Source: JANNXY01 sp039795755 | GTDB taxonomy: Bacteria > Patescibacteriota > Minisyncoccia > Phycocordibacterales > CAIZIN01 | Direction of reading: 5' to 3' | Length of the DNA stretch: 7,373 nucleotides | NCBI GenBank assembly: GCA_039795755.1 | Contig: JBDKLF010000069.1 | Coordinates: 1-7,373 of the forward strand | Shown here: positions 1 to 5,845 of the stretch, one piece after another | Layout of the letters: each line of letters begins with the position of its first letter | Numbering within the stretch: the first letter of the stretch is position 1 | Made by a program: the position numbers and the translations under genes | Notes under the pieces: generated by a model | Told to the model about the DNA's origin: nothing | The model's database searches: none | Seen by the model: only the letters and a program-made list of their open reading frames with translations

Positions 1-552
1 TTTTCTGTAATTGATATATCAGGTATGTATACAAAGGATGTGAATGGGGTTTATTACAACGGAAAGAAAATAGAATTTGCTGATCCACAGACATTTACTA
101 CCGTAAATATCGGTATAGACGAGGATAGTTGGTATGGGGGTGAAATCCGTTACGCAAAAGACACTCGGAATGTGTACTATCAGGGCAAACTTCTTCCTGA
201 AGCAGATGCACAGCAGTTTGTTCCGATCATTACAGGTGCCTATTATCATGAATATGCTCGAGATACCAAGCACGTATACTTTGGTGAAAAGGTGATTGAA
301 GGAGCTGATCCAAAGACATTTATCCCCCTCAAGACACATCAACCGTACGAAGGGTGTTCAGTTGCTACGTATGCAATTGATAAGAGTGAAGTTTTCTATG
401 AAGATAGCAATGTTCCCGGTGCGGATCCTGCGACATTTAAGGCCTTAATTGATGATTATGGTAAAGATGCACAACACGTATTCTGGAAAGGCGAATTACA
501 AAGTCAGCTTGATGCAAAAACATTCGATCGAACATGTGAATACGGTTACTAG
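1..552 (+). CDS. DKNYY-repeat protein, 5'-truncated by window edge
   Basis: The frame is open from base 1 to the TAG at 550-552. The first ATG (25-27) lies inside a repeat unit, and the residues before it (FSVID) look like the tail of a preceding unit, so the true start is upstream of the window. Numbering from that ATG, five degenerate units of the form [Y]-x-x-D-x-x-x-V-[YF]-[YFW]-x(n)-AD-x-x-[TQ]-F are visible, with the conserved Asp at residues 5, 46, 80, 119 and 148 and each unit ending in ADPQTF, ADAQQF, ADPKTF, ADPATF or LDAKTF. This pattern matches the DKNYY family, found in bacterial proteins of unknown function that are often exported. No signal peptide or anchor can be judged because the N-terminus is missing. 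The next gene starts 52 bp downstream on the same strand. Function is unknown; the family call rests on the repeat pattern. Confidence 0.85.
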   Translation, partial: FSVIDISGMYTKDVNGVYYNGKKIEFADPQTFTTVNIGIDEDSWYGGEIRYAKDTRNVYYQGKLLPEADAQQFVPIITGAYYHEYARDTKHVYFGEKVIEGADPKTFIPLKTHQPYEGCSVATYAIDKSEVFYEDSNVPGADPATFKALIDDYGKDAQHVFWKGELQSQLDAKTFDRTCEYGY

Positions 553-587
553 AGTGTGGATTGTCTTGTATCAACAGAGTCTCTAGT
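548..587. repeat. Inverted repeat after the DKNYY gene, possible weak terminator
   Basis: ACTAGAG (548-554, overlapping the TAG stop) is exactly complementary in reverse to CTCTAGT (581-587), with a 26-nt interval. The stem is short, the loop long and there is no clean T-tract after it, so an intrinsic terminator is doubtful. It may be a weak terminator or chance. Confidence 0.25.
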
Positions 588-591
588 AGGG

Positions 592-597
592 TATTAT
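592..597 (+). promoter_or_regulatory. Candidate -10 box for the TPR gene
   Basis: TATTAT at 592-597 is a good -10 hexamer and would place transcription start at about 604-605, on the ATG itself, giving a leaderless mRNA. No convincing -35 lies at the right distance; the closest, TTGTAT at 566-571, leaves a 20-nt spacer. The only purine-rich stretch, AAAGG at 599-603, is one base from the ATG, too close for a normal Shine-Dalgarno pairing. The alternative is read-through from the DKNYY gene. Confidence 0.3.
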
Positions 598-604
598 TAA
601 AGGT

Positions 605-1648
605 ATGAAAAAACAAACAGCCGTTATTATCATTAGCCTGTTTCTTCTTGTTGTTGCAGGCTTTTGTACGTACCTTTATTACTTTTACAAAGGTAACAGC
701 AAGACGATTGAAGATGCTGCAATTTCGTTCGATGCAGGTAATGTTGACGAATCAATTGCTGCACTTGAGCGAAGAGGAAACAAGACAACTGATGAACAAT
801 TACTGCTCGCTATTTCGTATGCTCAAAAGGGAACAGTAGACTTTGATGAAGAACACAATGCTGCAAAAGCATTAGATATTGTTAATAAAGTTATCGCTGA
901 AGATCCGAATAATGCAGAAGCATATCGCATCAAGGGTTATGCGTATGAAATACAAAAAGACTACACGCTTGCAGTTGAAGCATATGATACTTCTATCAAG
1001 CTCGATCCAAGTGTAGCACTCACATTCAGTAGCAGAGGACATGCTCAAGACTTGAGAGGAGATGAAACAGCTGCGCTCACTGACTACAAGAGTGCACTTG
1101 ATCTCGAACCATCACTTGATCATGCGAACCTTAATATTGCGCGCGTATACTTCCGTAATGGTAATATCGATCTCGCATCAGATCATCTCAAGCGTGTGGT
1201 AGAAGAAAGTTCTAATAACTCATTCAAGGCTGCAGCAGAACAAATCCTTGGTACTATTGATTTGAGTAAAGCTAATAATTTGGGAGCAAAGGGGCATTTC
1301 AATACTGCGCTCATGTATGATGACAAGCTTACCGCTGCATACGTAGGAAGAGGTGAGGCAACTTTTGCACTCTACTTCGAAGAACTCAAGACAAAGCCAG
1401 AACTTCGAGCGGAACCAATGTACGATGCGGTGTTTGCCGATATCAACAATGCACTAGGAATCAATAAGGATCAAGTCTCAGCATTAGTACTTGCTTACAA
1501 ACTACTTACTGTATCTGGTGACACAGCGGCTGCCGGACAAATGCTTGCGATGGCGGAAAAGGCGGTGCCAAATGATATCACCTTGGGTCAAATCGAAAAG
1601 CAGGCATTCCTGAATTACATTACAAGCCTTAAGACAGTAAAGAACTAA
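605..1648 (+). CDS. Membrane-anchored TPR-repeat protein
   Basis: A 347-aa protein. Residues 1-4 are MKKQ, followed by one hydrophobic segment (about 6-27) that ends in an aromatic/basic stretch, typical of an N-terminal anchor with the rest outside the membrane. The body is helical with TPR-like 34-residue units: clearest at 102-135, 136-169 and 170-203 (the first two end in LDP/LEP), with degenerate units at about 64-101, 206-239, 240-285 and 289-322. TPR arrays are protein-binding scaffolds; no catalytic motif is visible. The ATG at 605 is chosen because it begins the charged-then-hydrophobic anchor. The stop is followed after one base by the next ATG, so the two genes are almost certainly co-transcribed and probably translationally coupled, which suggests the TPR domain may serve the secreted product. 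The partner is inferred, not shown. Confidence 0.87.
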   Translation: MKKQTAVIIISLFLLVVAGFCTYLYYFYKGNSKTIEDAAISFDAGNVDESIAALERRGNKTTDEQLLLAISYAQKGTVDFDEEHNAAKALDIVNKVIAEDPNNAEAYRIKGYAYEIQKDYTLAVEAYDTSIKLDPSVALTFSSRGHAQDLRGDETAALTDYKSALDLEPSLDHANLNIARVYFRNGNIDLASDHLKRVVEESSNNSFKAAAEQILGTIDLSKANNLGAKGHFNTALMYDDKLTAAYVGRGEATFALYFEELKTKPELRAEPMYDAVFADINNALGINKDQVSALVLAYKLLTVSGDTAAAGQMLAMAEKAVPNDITLGQIEKQAFLNYITSLKTVKN

Positions 1649-1649
1649 T

Positions 1650-2582
1650 ATGAAAAAACTTTTTCTTTTCAGTACAATTGCGTTAGTATTCTTTGGATTC
1701 AGTGCATCTCTTACTCATGCACAGCAATGGTCGGGAACATACACAGTTAATGGAATTACTGTTCAGGTGAACGCAAGTCACAAAAACAATCAGGGTCAAT
1801 ATGCAGATGGAAGCAATATGGATACTGCAATGCTTGCAAAAAACTATGCAGGCAAGGCGCTCACTTCAGCAAACAAGACATTTTCTTACTCAAATGTTTC
1901 TACCTGTGGGAATACGACCGCGTATACTATCAAGGTCCTGAGCTGTACGGTGACGAATAAGTGTTCAAAGGACGGTTCTTATTCTCAGAACAGAGCAAAG
2001 AATTGTAAAATAACAAAAACTCAATGTGGACTCTGTGGATGTGGAGCAAATGGTATGTGTAACTCTTGTGGAGACGTACCAACTGAAGACAGCTGTCCGG
2101 ATGGAGTAACTATCTTCCCAAGAGACTTCGTGGGGCCTCTTCCAGTAAATGCTAAGTATACAAGCAAAACAGCTGCAGATTGTGCTGATCGACCAACTTG
2201 TACTGGACCAAGTTGTTCAGGTGGTGGTGATACTGGTGGAGGTGGTACACCAGGTGGAGATACTCCAGGAGGTGGTACTACTGGTGGTGATGGTGGTGTT
2301 CCAACCTGTCTCAATGTGACTTCAGACGGTAAGTGTCCTCCACCAAATATTTCATTCTCAGCTAACCCTAAGCTTATTTCAAAGGGTGGTTCATGTAATC
2401 TCCGATGGGAAGTAGAAGGAGCAGAAACATGTACACTTGATGCGGCAACAGTGTCGGCTACGAATGGTACAAAATCAGTGAGTCCAGACAAAACAACTGT
2501 ATACAAAATGACCTGTACCAATGGTCCAACAAGTGCTAGTGCCTCACAGTTGTGTAGTGTTCAGGACGTATCAGAACAATAG
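1650..2582 (+). CDS. Secreted Cys-rich protein with Gly-rich linker and Ig-like domain
   Basis: A 310-aa protein with a clear Sec signal peptide: MKK, hydrophobic core at 4-19, and likely cleavage after Ala24 in the context THA|QQW. Residues 25-85 are Cys-free and polar. Residues 86-189 carry 13 cysteines, the densest being C126, C129, C131, C137, C140 and C149, suggesting a small disulfide-tied or metal-binding module that I do not recognise. Residues 190-217 are a Gly/Thr/Asp/Pro linker. From about 233 to 305 is an Ig-like beta-sandwich (FSANP...GGSCNLRWEVEGAETC...SVSPDKTTVYKMTC) of a type common in exported Patescibacteria proteins, with Cys 249, 261, 289 and 302 as candidate disulfides. 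There is no C-terminal anchor or sorting motif, so it is released or held by partners. It starts one base after the TPR gene, with no good Shine-Dalgarno, and is followed by a strong terminator. The total of 19 Cys is odd, leaving at least one unpaired. Confidence 0.85.
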   Translation: MKKLFLFSTIALVFFGFSASLTHAQQWSGTYTVNGITVQVNASHKNNQGQYADGSNMDTAMLAKNYAGKALTSANKTFSYSNVSTCGNTTAYTIKVLSCTVTNKCSKDGSYSQNRAKNCKITKTQCGLCGCGANGMCNSCGDVPTEDSCPDGVTIFPRDFVGPLPVNAKYTSKTAADCADRPTCTGPSCSGGGDTGGGGTPGGDTPGGGTTGGDGGVPTCLNVTSDGKCPPPNISFSANPKLISKGGSCNLRWEVEGAETCTLDAATVSATNGTKSVSPDKTTVYKMTCTNGPTSASASQLCSVQDVSEQ

Positions 2583-2590
2583 TAATTTAT

Positions 2591-2627
2591 AAAATAAAAA
2601 CCCCGTGAGTCACGGGGTTTTTATTTT
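2591..2627. terminator. Bidirectional intrinsic terminator
   Basis: AAAATAAAAACCCCGTGA (2591-2608) and TCACGGGGTTTTTATTTT (2610-2627) form a perfect 18-bp inverted repeat around one central base. The GC core CCCCGTGA is flanked by an A-tract on one side and a T-tract on the other, so it works in both directions. It lies 8 bp after the stop of the Cys-rich gene and 3 bp from the stop of the convergent CARDB gene, and so serves both. Confidence 0.95.
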
Positions 2628-2630
2628 GTA

Positions 2631-3893
2631 TTAATTTGTCACTCGGAAGCGAAGCTTGTTATTATCTTCATCTGATTCTTTGACGTCATTATCTGAGTCT
2701 ACGCGAATGGTTGCATAGCCGTTTGATACTGCATTGTCGAACCCAAGGGTATATTCCATTGCTTCACCTGGTTTGAGGTCTGGTTGTGATGATGATCGAT
2801 ATTCTTCATCATCTTCGGTAGGAAGGTCTGCTTCAAATCTCCAGTTCTCTGCAGTCGTTCCTCCATTATTTCGGATTTCGAATCGAATACCAATAGTGTC
2901 ACCCTTGATGTACCCAATTGAAAGTACTTTGACGGTAAGGTCTGCTTTTCCACTTGTTGTAGTAGTGGTGTTTCCGGTTGAACTGTTAAAGGTAGCACTT
3001 TTCATGTTGTCATTCTCATTTGATTCTGTGACTGCGTTGTTTACGTCTACTGTAACTTTTACGGTATTTGAACCCTTCTGAATTGTTCCGAGGTTAAGAG
3101 TGAAGAGTGTTGATCCTCCGGCAGGAATTCCTGCAAGGATACCTGAGTTAAAAGTATCGCCATTTGGAAGTATTGCTCGAAGTTCCCAGAGTCCTGAGTT
3201 GCTCCCACCATTATTGGTAACAGTGAACTGAACTGCAGGTCCAAGTCCGTATACATATTGAGGTTCACTCAAGGTAAGGTTCGCTGGACCACTCACTGTT
3301 GGAATAGTCTTTGGTAATTGAGTAGTCGAAGGCTTCTTTGTTGTTGAAGTTTGACCTGATGATGGGGTGGTAGTAAGTGAAGGTTTTGTCGAGGTTGCAC
3401 TTGGTGATACTGCTGCAGAACCACTGGTAACAGTGATCACACCAACTCCAGATGCTTTCTTGTTATCAGCACGTGTTTGGGCAACAGTGATTTCAATATC
3501 ACTGAAGTTATTACTCGATGCGAGAGTAGGGATAACTGTTGCGGTACCAGTAGTTCCTCCTAGCTCAAATGCTTCACCACATCGAATGGGCATCTTTGTA
3601 GCACTTCCTCCGAGGTATGAGAGTGCGTACTCGTTATTACATGGATAAGTGAGTGAGACAGATTCTTGTGAATTGGTAGACCAGGTAAGGACTACTTTTT
3701 CTCCTGAGACGGCAGTCTGTGGGCTTACAGATACCTCAAGGGATTCCTTTTTGAACACATTGAAGAGTGATGCACTTGCAGAACTTACATATGAAAAGAA
3801 TCGTGGACTATAACGAACAATAACCAATGCAATGAGGGCAATGGCGATAATTAAGGCTATAATAAAGGTGATTCGAAGTAATATTTTGCTCAT
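2631..3893 (-). CDS. Membrane-anchored Ig-like/CARDB surface protein
   Basis: With the ATG at 3893 the protein has 420 aa. It begins MSKILLR, followed by a hydrophobic segment at about 7-26, an uncleaved-looking anchor placing the body outside the cell. Residues 52-137 resemble an Ig-like domain (VSPQTAVSGEKVVLTW, with C85 and C105 as a possible disulfide). Residues 158-200 are a Ser/Thr/Pro/Lys linker. Two CARDB-type (adhesion-related) domains follow at about 204-301 and 316-418; each ends with the typical acidic hairpin (NNAVTESNENDN and DNDVKESDEDNN) and carries the NNGG turn. Such domains mediate binding or act as spacers in surface proteins; the ligand is unknown. A longer reading starting at TTG 3929 is possible, but that TTG is the first base triplet of the -35 box and the 12 extra residues would be encoded by the promoter itself, so it is rejected. 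No sorting signal is present. Confidence 0.87.
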   Translation of the reverse strand: MSKILLRITFIIALIIAIALIALVIVRYSPRFFSYVSSASASLFNVFKKESLEVSVSPQTAVSGEKVVLTWSTNSQESVSLTYPCNNEYALSYLGGSATKMPIRCGEAFELGGTTGTATVIPTLASSNNFSDIEITVAQTRADNKKASGVGVITVTSGSAAVSPSATSTKPSLTTTPSSGQTSTTKKPSTTQLPKTIPTVSGPANLTLSEPQYVYGLGPAVQFTVTNNGGSNSGLWELRAILPNGDTFNSGILAGIPAGGSTLFTLNLGTIQKGSNTVKVTVDVNNAVTESNENDNMKSATFNSSTGNTTTTTSGKADLTVKVLSIGYIKGDTIGIRFEIRNNGGTTAENWRFEADLPTEDDEEYRSSSQPDLKPGEAMEYTLGFDNAVSNGYATIRVDSDNDVKESDEDNNKLRFRVTN

Positions 3894-3901
3894 AGTGTCA
3901 T

Positions 3902-3929
3902 ATATTACCATATAGAATATAGCTGTCAA
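3902..3929 (-). promoter_or_regulatory. Promoter of the CARDB gene
   Basis: Read on the minus strand: -35 TTGACA (3929-3924, perfect consensus), a 16-nt spacer, then TAATAT (3907-3902) preceded by TGG, i.e. an extended -10. Only 8 nt separate the -10 from the ATG at 3893, so the start site falls about 0-3 nt before the ATG and the message is effectively leaderless. Confidence 0.8.
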
Positions 3930-3941
3930 TACTATATTGAC
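3925..3941. repeat. Inverted repeat joining two divergent -35 boxes
   Basis: GTCAATA (3925-3931), CTA, TATTGAC (3935-3941) is a perfect 7-bp inverted repeat with a 3-nt centre. It covers most of both -35 hexamers of the divergent CARDB and sortase promoters. It may be an operator for a dimeric regulator, or may result simply from two TTGAC elements placed back to back. Confidence 0.6.
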
Positions 3942-3964
3942 TATATAAATATAAGTGATATAAT
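3937..3964 (+). promoter_or_regulatory. Promoter of the sortase gene
   Basis: -35 TTGACT (3937-3942), 16-nt spacer, perfect -10 TATAAT (3959-3964) preceded by TGA, giving an extended -10. The predicted start at about 3970-3972 lies 6-8 nt before the ATG at 3978. That leader (ATAACCT) contains no Shine-Dalgarno sequence. Confidence 0.82.
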
Positions 3965-3977
3965 ATACCTATAACCT

Positions 3978-4622
3978 ATGAATACCCCTGTATTTAAGAA
4001 AGCCTCATATCGTCGAATGTTCATTGCGTATGCAATCGGTATTTTCGTCGTACTTGGGTCTATATTATTTGTATTTCATTTGGTACCTAATGAGTTTGAC
4101 CAGACTGAAAGCATCTCAATTAATGAGGAACATTCAGTTACTAATGATACTCAGCAAGTTCAGGATACTACTGTTGCAGATGTCATTCCGGTTCGCATTA
4201 CCATTGCTTCAGTGGGGATTGATACTACCGTAAGTCATCCACAAAGCCAGGAAGTTGAATTACTCGATCAGGCTCTCCTTAAAGGTGCGGTCTATTATCC
4301 TGGTTCAGGATCGTTGGTAAGAGGGAATGCCTTTGTCTTTGGGCATAGTACAGGGCTCTCTGTGGTGCGAAATCAGGCTTTTAAAGCCTTTAATAACCTG
4401 AAGCATGTTCAATCTGGAGATGAGATTCGTGTCACAGGGGATGATGGGTACGTCTATGTATATAGTGCCCTCAGTACTGAATTGGTAACAGAAGATACTG
4501 CACTCGTTGAGTTCGATACTACTGATCGCATGCTCACACTCTCGACATGTAACACCTTTGGAAAGAAAGAAGAACGACATGTGGTACGGGCGGTATTTGT
4601 AAGAGTTGAAGGTGCGTTCTAA
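3978..4622 (+). CDS. Sortase (class D/E-like transpeptidase)
   Basis: A 214-aa protein, the usual size for a housekeeping-type sortase. A basic N-terminus (FKKASYRR) is followed by one membrane segment at about 14-36, then an acidic/Gln-rich stalk to about 68, then the sortase beta-barrel (VIPVRITIASVGIDTTV onward). Catalytic residues are visible: His123 in the VFGHST motif, Cys191 in TLSTC, and Arg200 as the likely transition-state Arg in the strand after the Cys (KKEERHVVRAVF). Sortases cut a C-terminal LPXTG-like signal between Thr and Gly and join the protein to an envelope amine acceptor. The next gene on the same strand encodes a protein with a VPYTG sorting signal, the obvious substrate. 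The start at 3978 fits the promoter spacing and gives a complete anchor. Subclass is uncertain from sequence alone. Confidence 0.93.
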   Translation: MNTPVFKKASYRRMFIAYAIGIFVVLGSILFVFHLVPNEFDQTESISINEEHSVTNDTQQVQDTTVADVIPVRITIASVGIDTTVSHPQSQEVELLDQALLKGAVYYPGSGSLVRGNAFVFGHSTGLSVVRNQAFKAFNNLKHVQSGDEIRVTGDDGYVYVYSALSTELVTEDTALVEFDTTDRMLTLSTCNTFGKKEERHVVRAVFVRVEGAF

Positions 4623-4628
4623 GGTGTA

Positions 4629-4656
4629 TTGACAGATTAATTATTTCATGTATACT
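4629..4656 (+). promoter_or_regulatory. Promoter of the VPYTG surface-protein gene
   Basis: -35 TTGACA (4629-4634, perfect), 16-nt spacer, -10 TATACT (4651-4656). It begins 7 bp after the sortase stop, so the substrate gene has its own strong promoter besides any read-through from the sortase. The predicted start near 4663 gives a leader of about 30 nt, AT-rich and without a Shine-Dalgarno sequence. Confidence 0.78.
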
Positions 4657-4692
4657 TTACAAGTTAATTAAATAAACAACATTATTACATTT

Positions 4693-5778
4693 ATGTCAAA
4701 AAACATTCAAAAAGCAGCATATTTCGTCTCACTTCTCGCCGCTATGGTCGTAGCTTTCTTTGGATTGTCTACTGTAGCCTCTGCACAGTCTTATGACGGT
4801 TATTATTACGATGACGGTGATTATGGTTACTATGATGATTCATATGATCCATACGCATACTATGGTGATGCAGGTAATTATGATGATCCATATGACGGAT
4901 ACTATCCTCAGCCAGATAATTGGAATGATTACGGTGGATATGGTAGTTATAATGATTCATACGATCCATATGCTAACTCATACGATCCGTATGCCAATTC
5001 ATATAATCCATATGCATACAGTGGTGGTTCTAACTATGATCAGACTTGTTACAGTTGTGGAGGGTCAAATAACTACTATGATGACTATGCTTACAACAAT
5101 ACTAATGATGTTTGTTACTACTACGATTGTAGTCAGACATGTACTACTTGTAACGCGGGATCACAGGATACTATCGTTGACGTGTGGAATTACAATGTAA
5201 ATACAAACACGAATACTAACTATCCTCCTGTTACTCATCATGATGACAATAATGATGACGATAATAACAATGACAACACTGACTTTAGTGTAAGTTGTAA
5301 GGCAGATGATCGAACTGTAGAAAAGGGAGATCGTGTGCGATGGATTGCAGAAGTTGACGGTGTAAGTGAAAGTAAAGTTGACTTCACATGGTCAGGAGAT
5401 GCTGACGGTGATGATCAGGAAGTAACTGAAAAGTATAACAAAGCTGGTACTTATGAAGCCAAAGTAAAGGCAAAGTACAAGGGTCATACTGAAACAGATA
5501 CATGTACTGTTCGAGTAGAAAATGATAACAATGATGATAGTAATGTCACTCTTGTATCAAATCCACCAACAGGTACACCAGCCTCACTTAACTCTGTATA
5601 CCTTTCACAGGTTCCATACACAGGTGCAGCTGACAATGCCAAGCTTATCGGATTCATTACCATGCTTACACTCTCATCACTTGCAGGTGCTTACTACATA
5701 GTAACTCGCAAGGCTCGAGCAGATCGTAAGTCATTCATTGAACGATTCAAGCAAGAAAACTATTCAACAAAGGCTTAA
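4693..5778 (+). CDS. Sortase-anchored Tyr/Asp-rich surface protein with PKD-like domain
   Basis: A 361-aa protein. The signal peptide is residues 1-31, with cleavage after ASA|QSY. Residues 32-150 are low complexity, rich in Tyr (34 of 119 by my count), Asp, Asn and Gly, and include SYDPYA[NY] units at 50-56, 89-95, 96-102 and 103-109. Residues 119-153 hold six Cys, including TCYSC and CSQTCTTC. An Asn/Asp/Thr linker (170-196) leads to a PKD/Ig-like domain at about 198-276 (FTWSGDADGDD, then YNKAGTYEAKV), with C202 and C271 able to pair. A short stalk precedes the sorting signal: VPYTG at 307-311, a hydrophobic segment at about 317-337, then a basic tail starting RKARADRK. There is no Lys or Arg between residues 32 and 202. 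Signal peptide plus C-terminal signal mark it as a sortase substrate, and the sortase is encoded immediately upstream. The role may be adhesion or envelope coating, inferred only. Confidence 0.9.
   Translation: MSKNIQKAAYFVSLLAAMVVAFFGLSTVASAQSYDGYYYDDGDYGYYDDSYDPYAYYGDAGNYDDPYDGYYPQPDNWNDYGGYGSYNDSYDPYANSYDPYANSYNPYAYSGGSNYDQTCYSCGGSNNYYDDYAYNNTNDVCYYYDCSQTCTTCNAGSQDTIVDVWNYNVNTNTNTNYPPVTHHDDNNDDDNNNDNTDFSVSCKADDRTVEKGDRVRWIAEVDGVSESKVDFTWSGDADGDDQEVTEKYNKAGTYEAKVKAKYKGHTETDTCTVRVENDNNDDSNVTLVSNPPTGTPASLNSVYLSQVPYTGAADNAKLIGFITMLTLSSLAGAYYIVTRKARADRKSFIERFKQENYSTKA
4957..5019 (+). repeat. Three tandem 21-bp coding repeats (SYDPYAN)
   Basis: Three adjacent 21-bp units (4957-4977, 4978-4998, 4999-5019) encode SYDPYAN, SYDPYAN and SYNPYAY. 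The first two differ only at synonymous third positions (CCA/CCG, GCT/GCC, AAC/AAT), which suggests an older duplication held at the protein level. A dispersed related unit, SYDPYAY, lies at 4840-4860. Confidence 0.85.
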
Positions 5779-5786
5779 TATAAAAC

Positions 5787-5825
5787 AAAAGAAAAACCCA
5801 CCAGATATTGGTGGGTTTTTCTTTT
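5787..5825. terminator. Bidirectional intrinsic terminator
   Basis: AAAAGAAAAACCCACCA (5787-5803) and TGGTGGGTTTTTCTTTT (5809-5825) form a perfect 17-bp inverted repeat with loop GATAT. The A-tract on the left and T-tract on the right allow termination in both directions. It lies 8 bp after the surface-protein stop and 20 bp beyond the convergent thrS stop. Confidence 0.95.
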
Positions 5826-5845
5826 TTTATAGAATGCTTTAACTG

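Noticed and set aside
19..342. Minus-strand open frame opposite the DKNYY gene
   Set aside because: The plus strand has five clear family repeats; the opposite frame shows no domain or start signals.
2021..2521. Minus-strand open frame of 166 codons opposite the Cys-rich gene
   Set aside because: Its Pro-rich stretch is the reverse of the Gly-rich linker (GGT/GGA repeats). The plus-strand gene has a signal peptide and a recognisable Ig-like domain.
2734..3081. Plus-strand open frame opposite the CARDB gene
   Set aside because: It is antisense to well-defined CARDB domains, is Ser/Val-rich and shows no initiation signals.
4957..5019. Possible CRISPR-like short repeats
   Set aside because: The units are contiguous 21-bp in-frame coding repeats without spacers.
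4793..5200. Open frame of 135 codons, rich in Met, Ile and Thr, within the Tyr-rich gene
   Set aside because: It is the +1-type shadow of the repetitive GAT/TAT codons of the surface protein; its composition is unlike a real protein and it has no promoter of its own.
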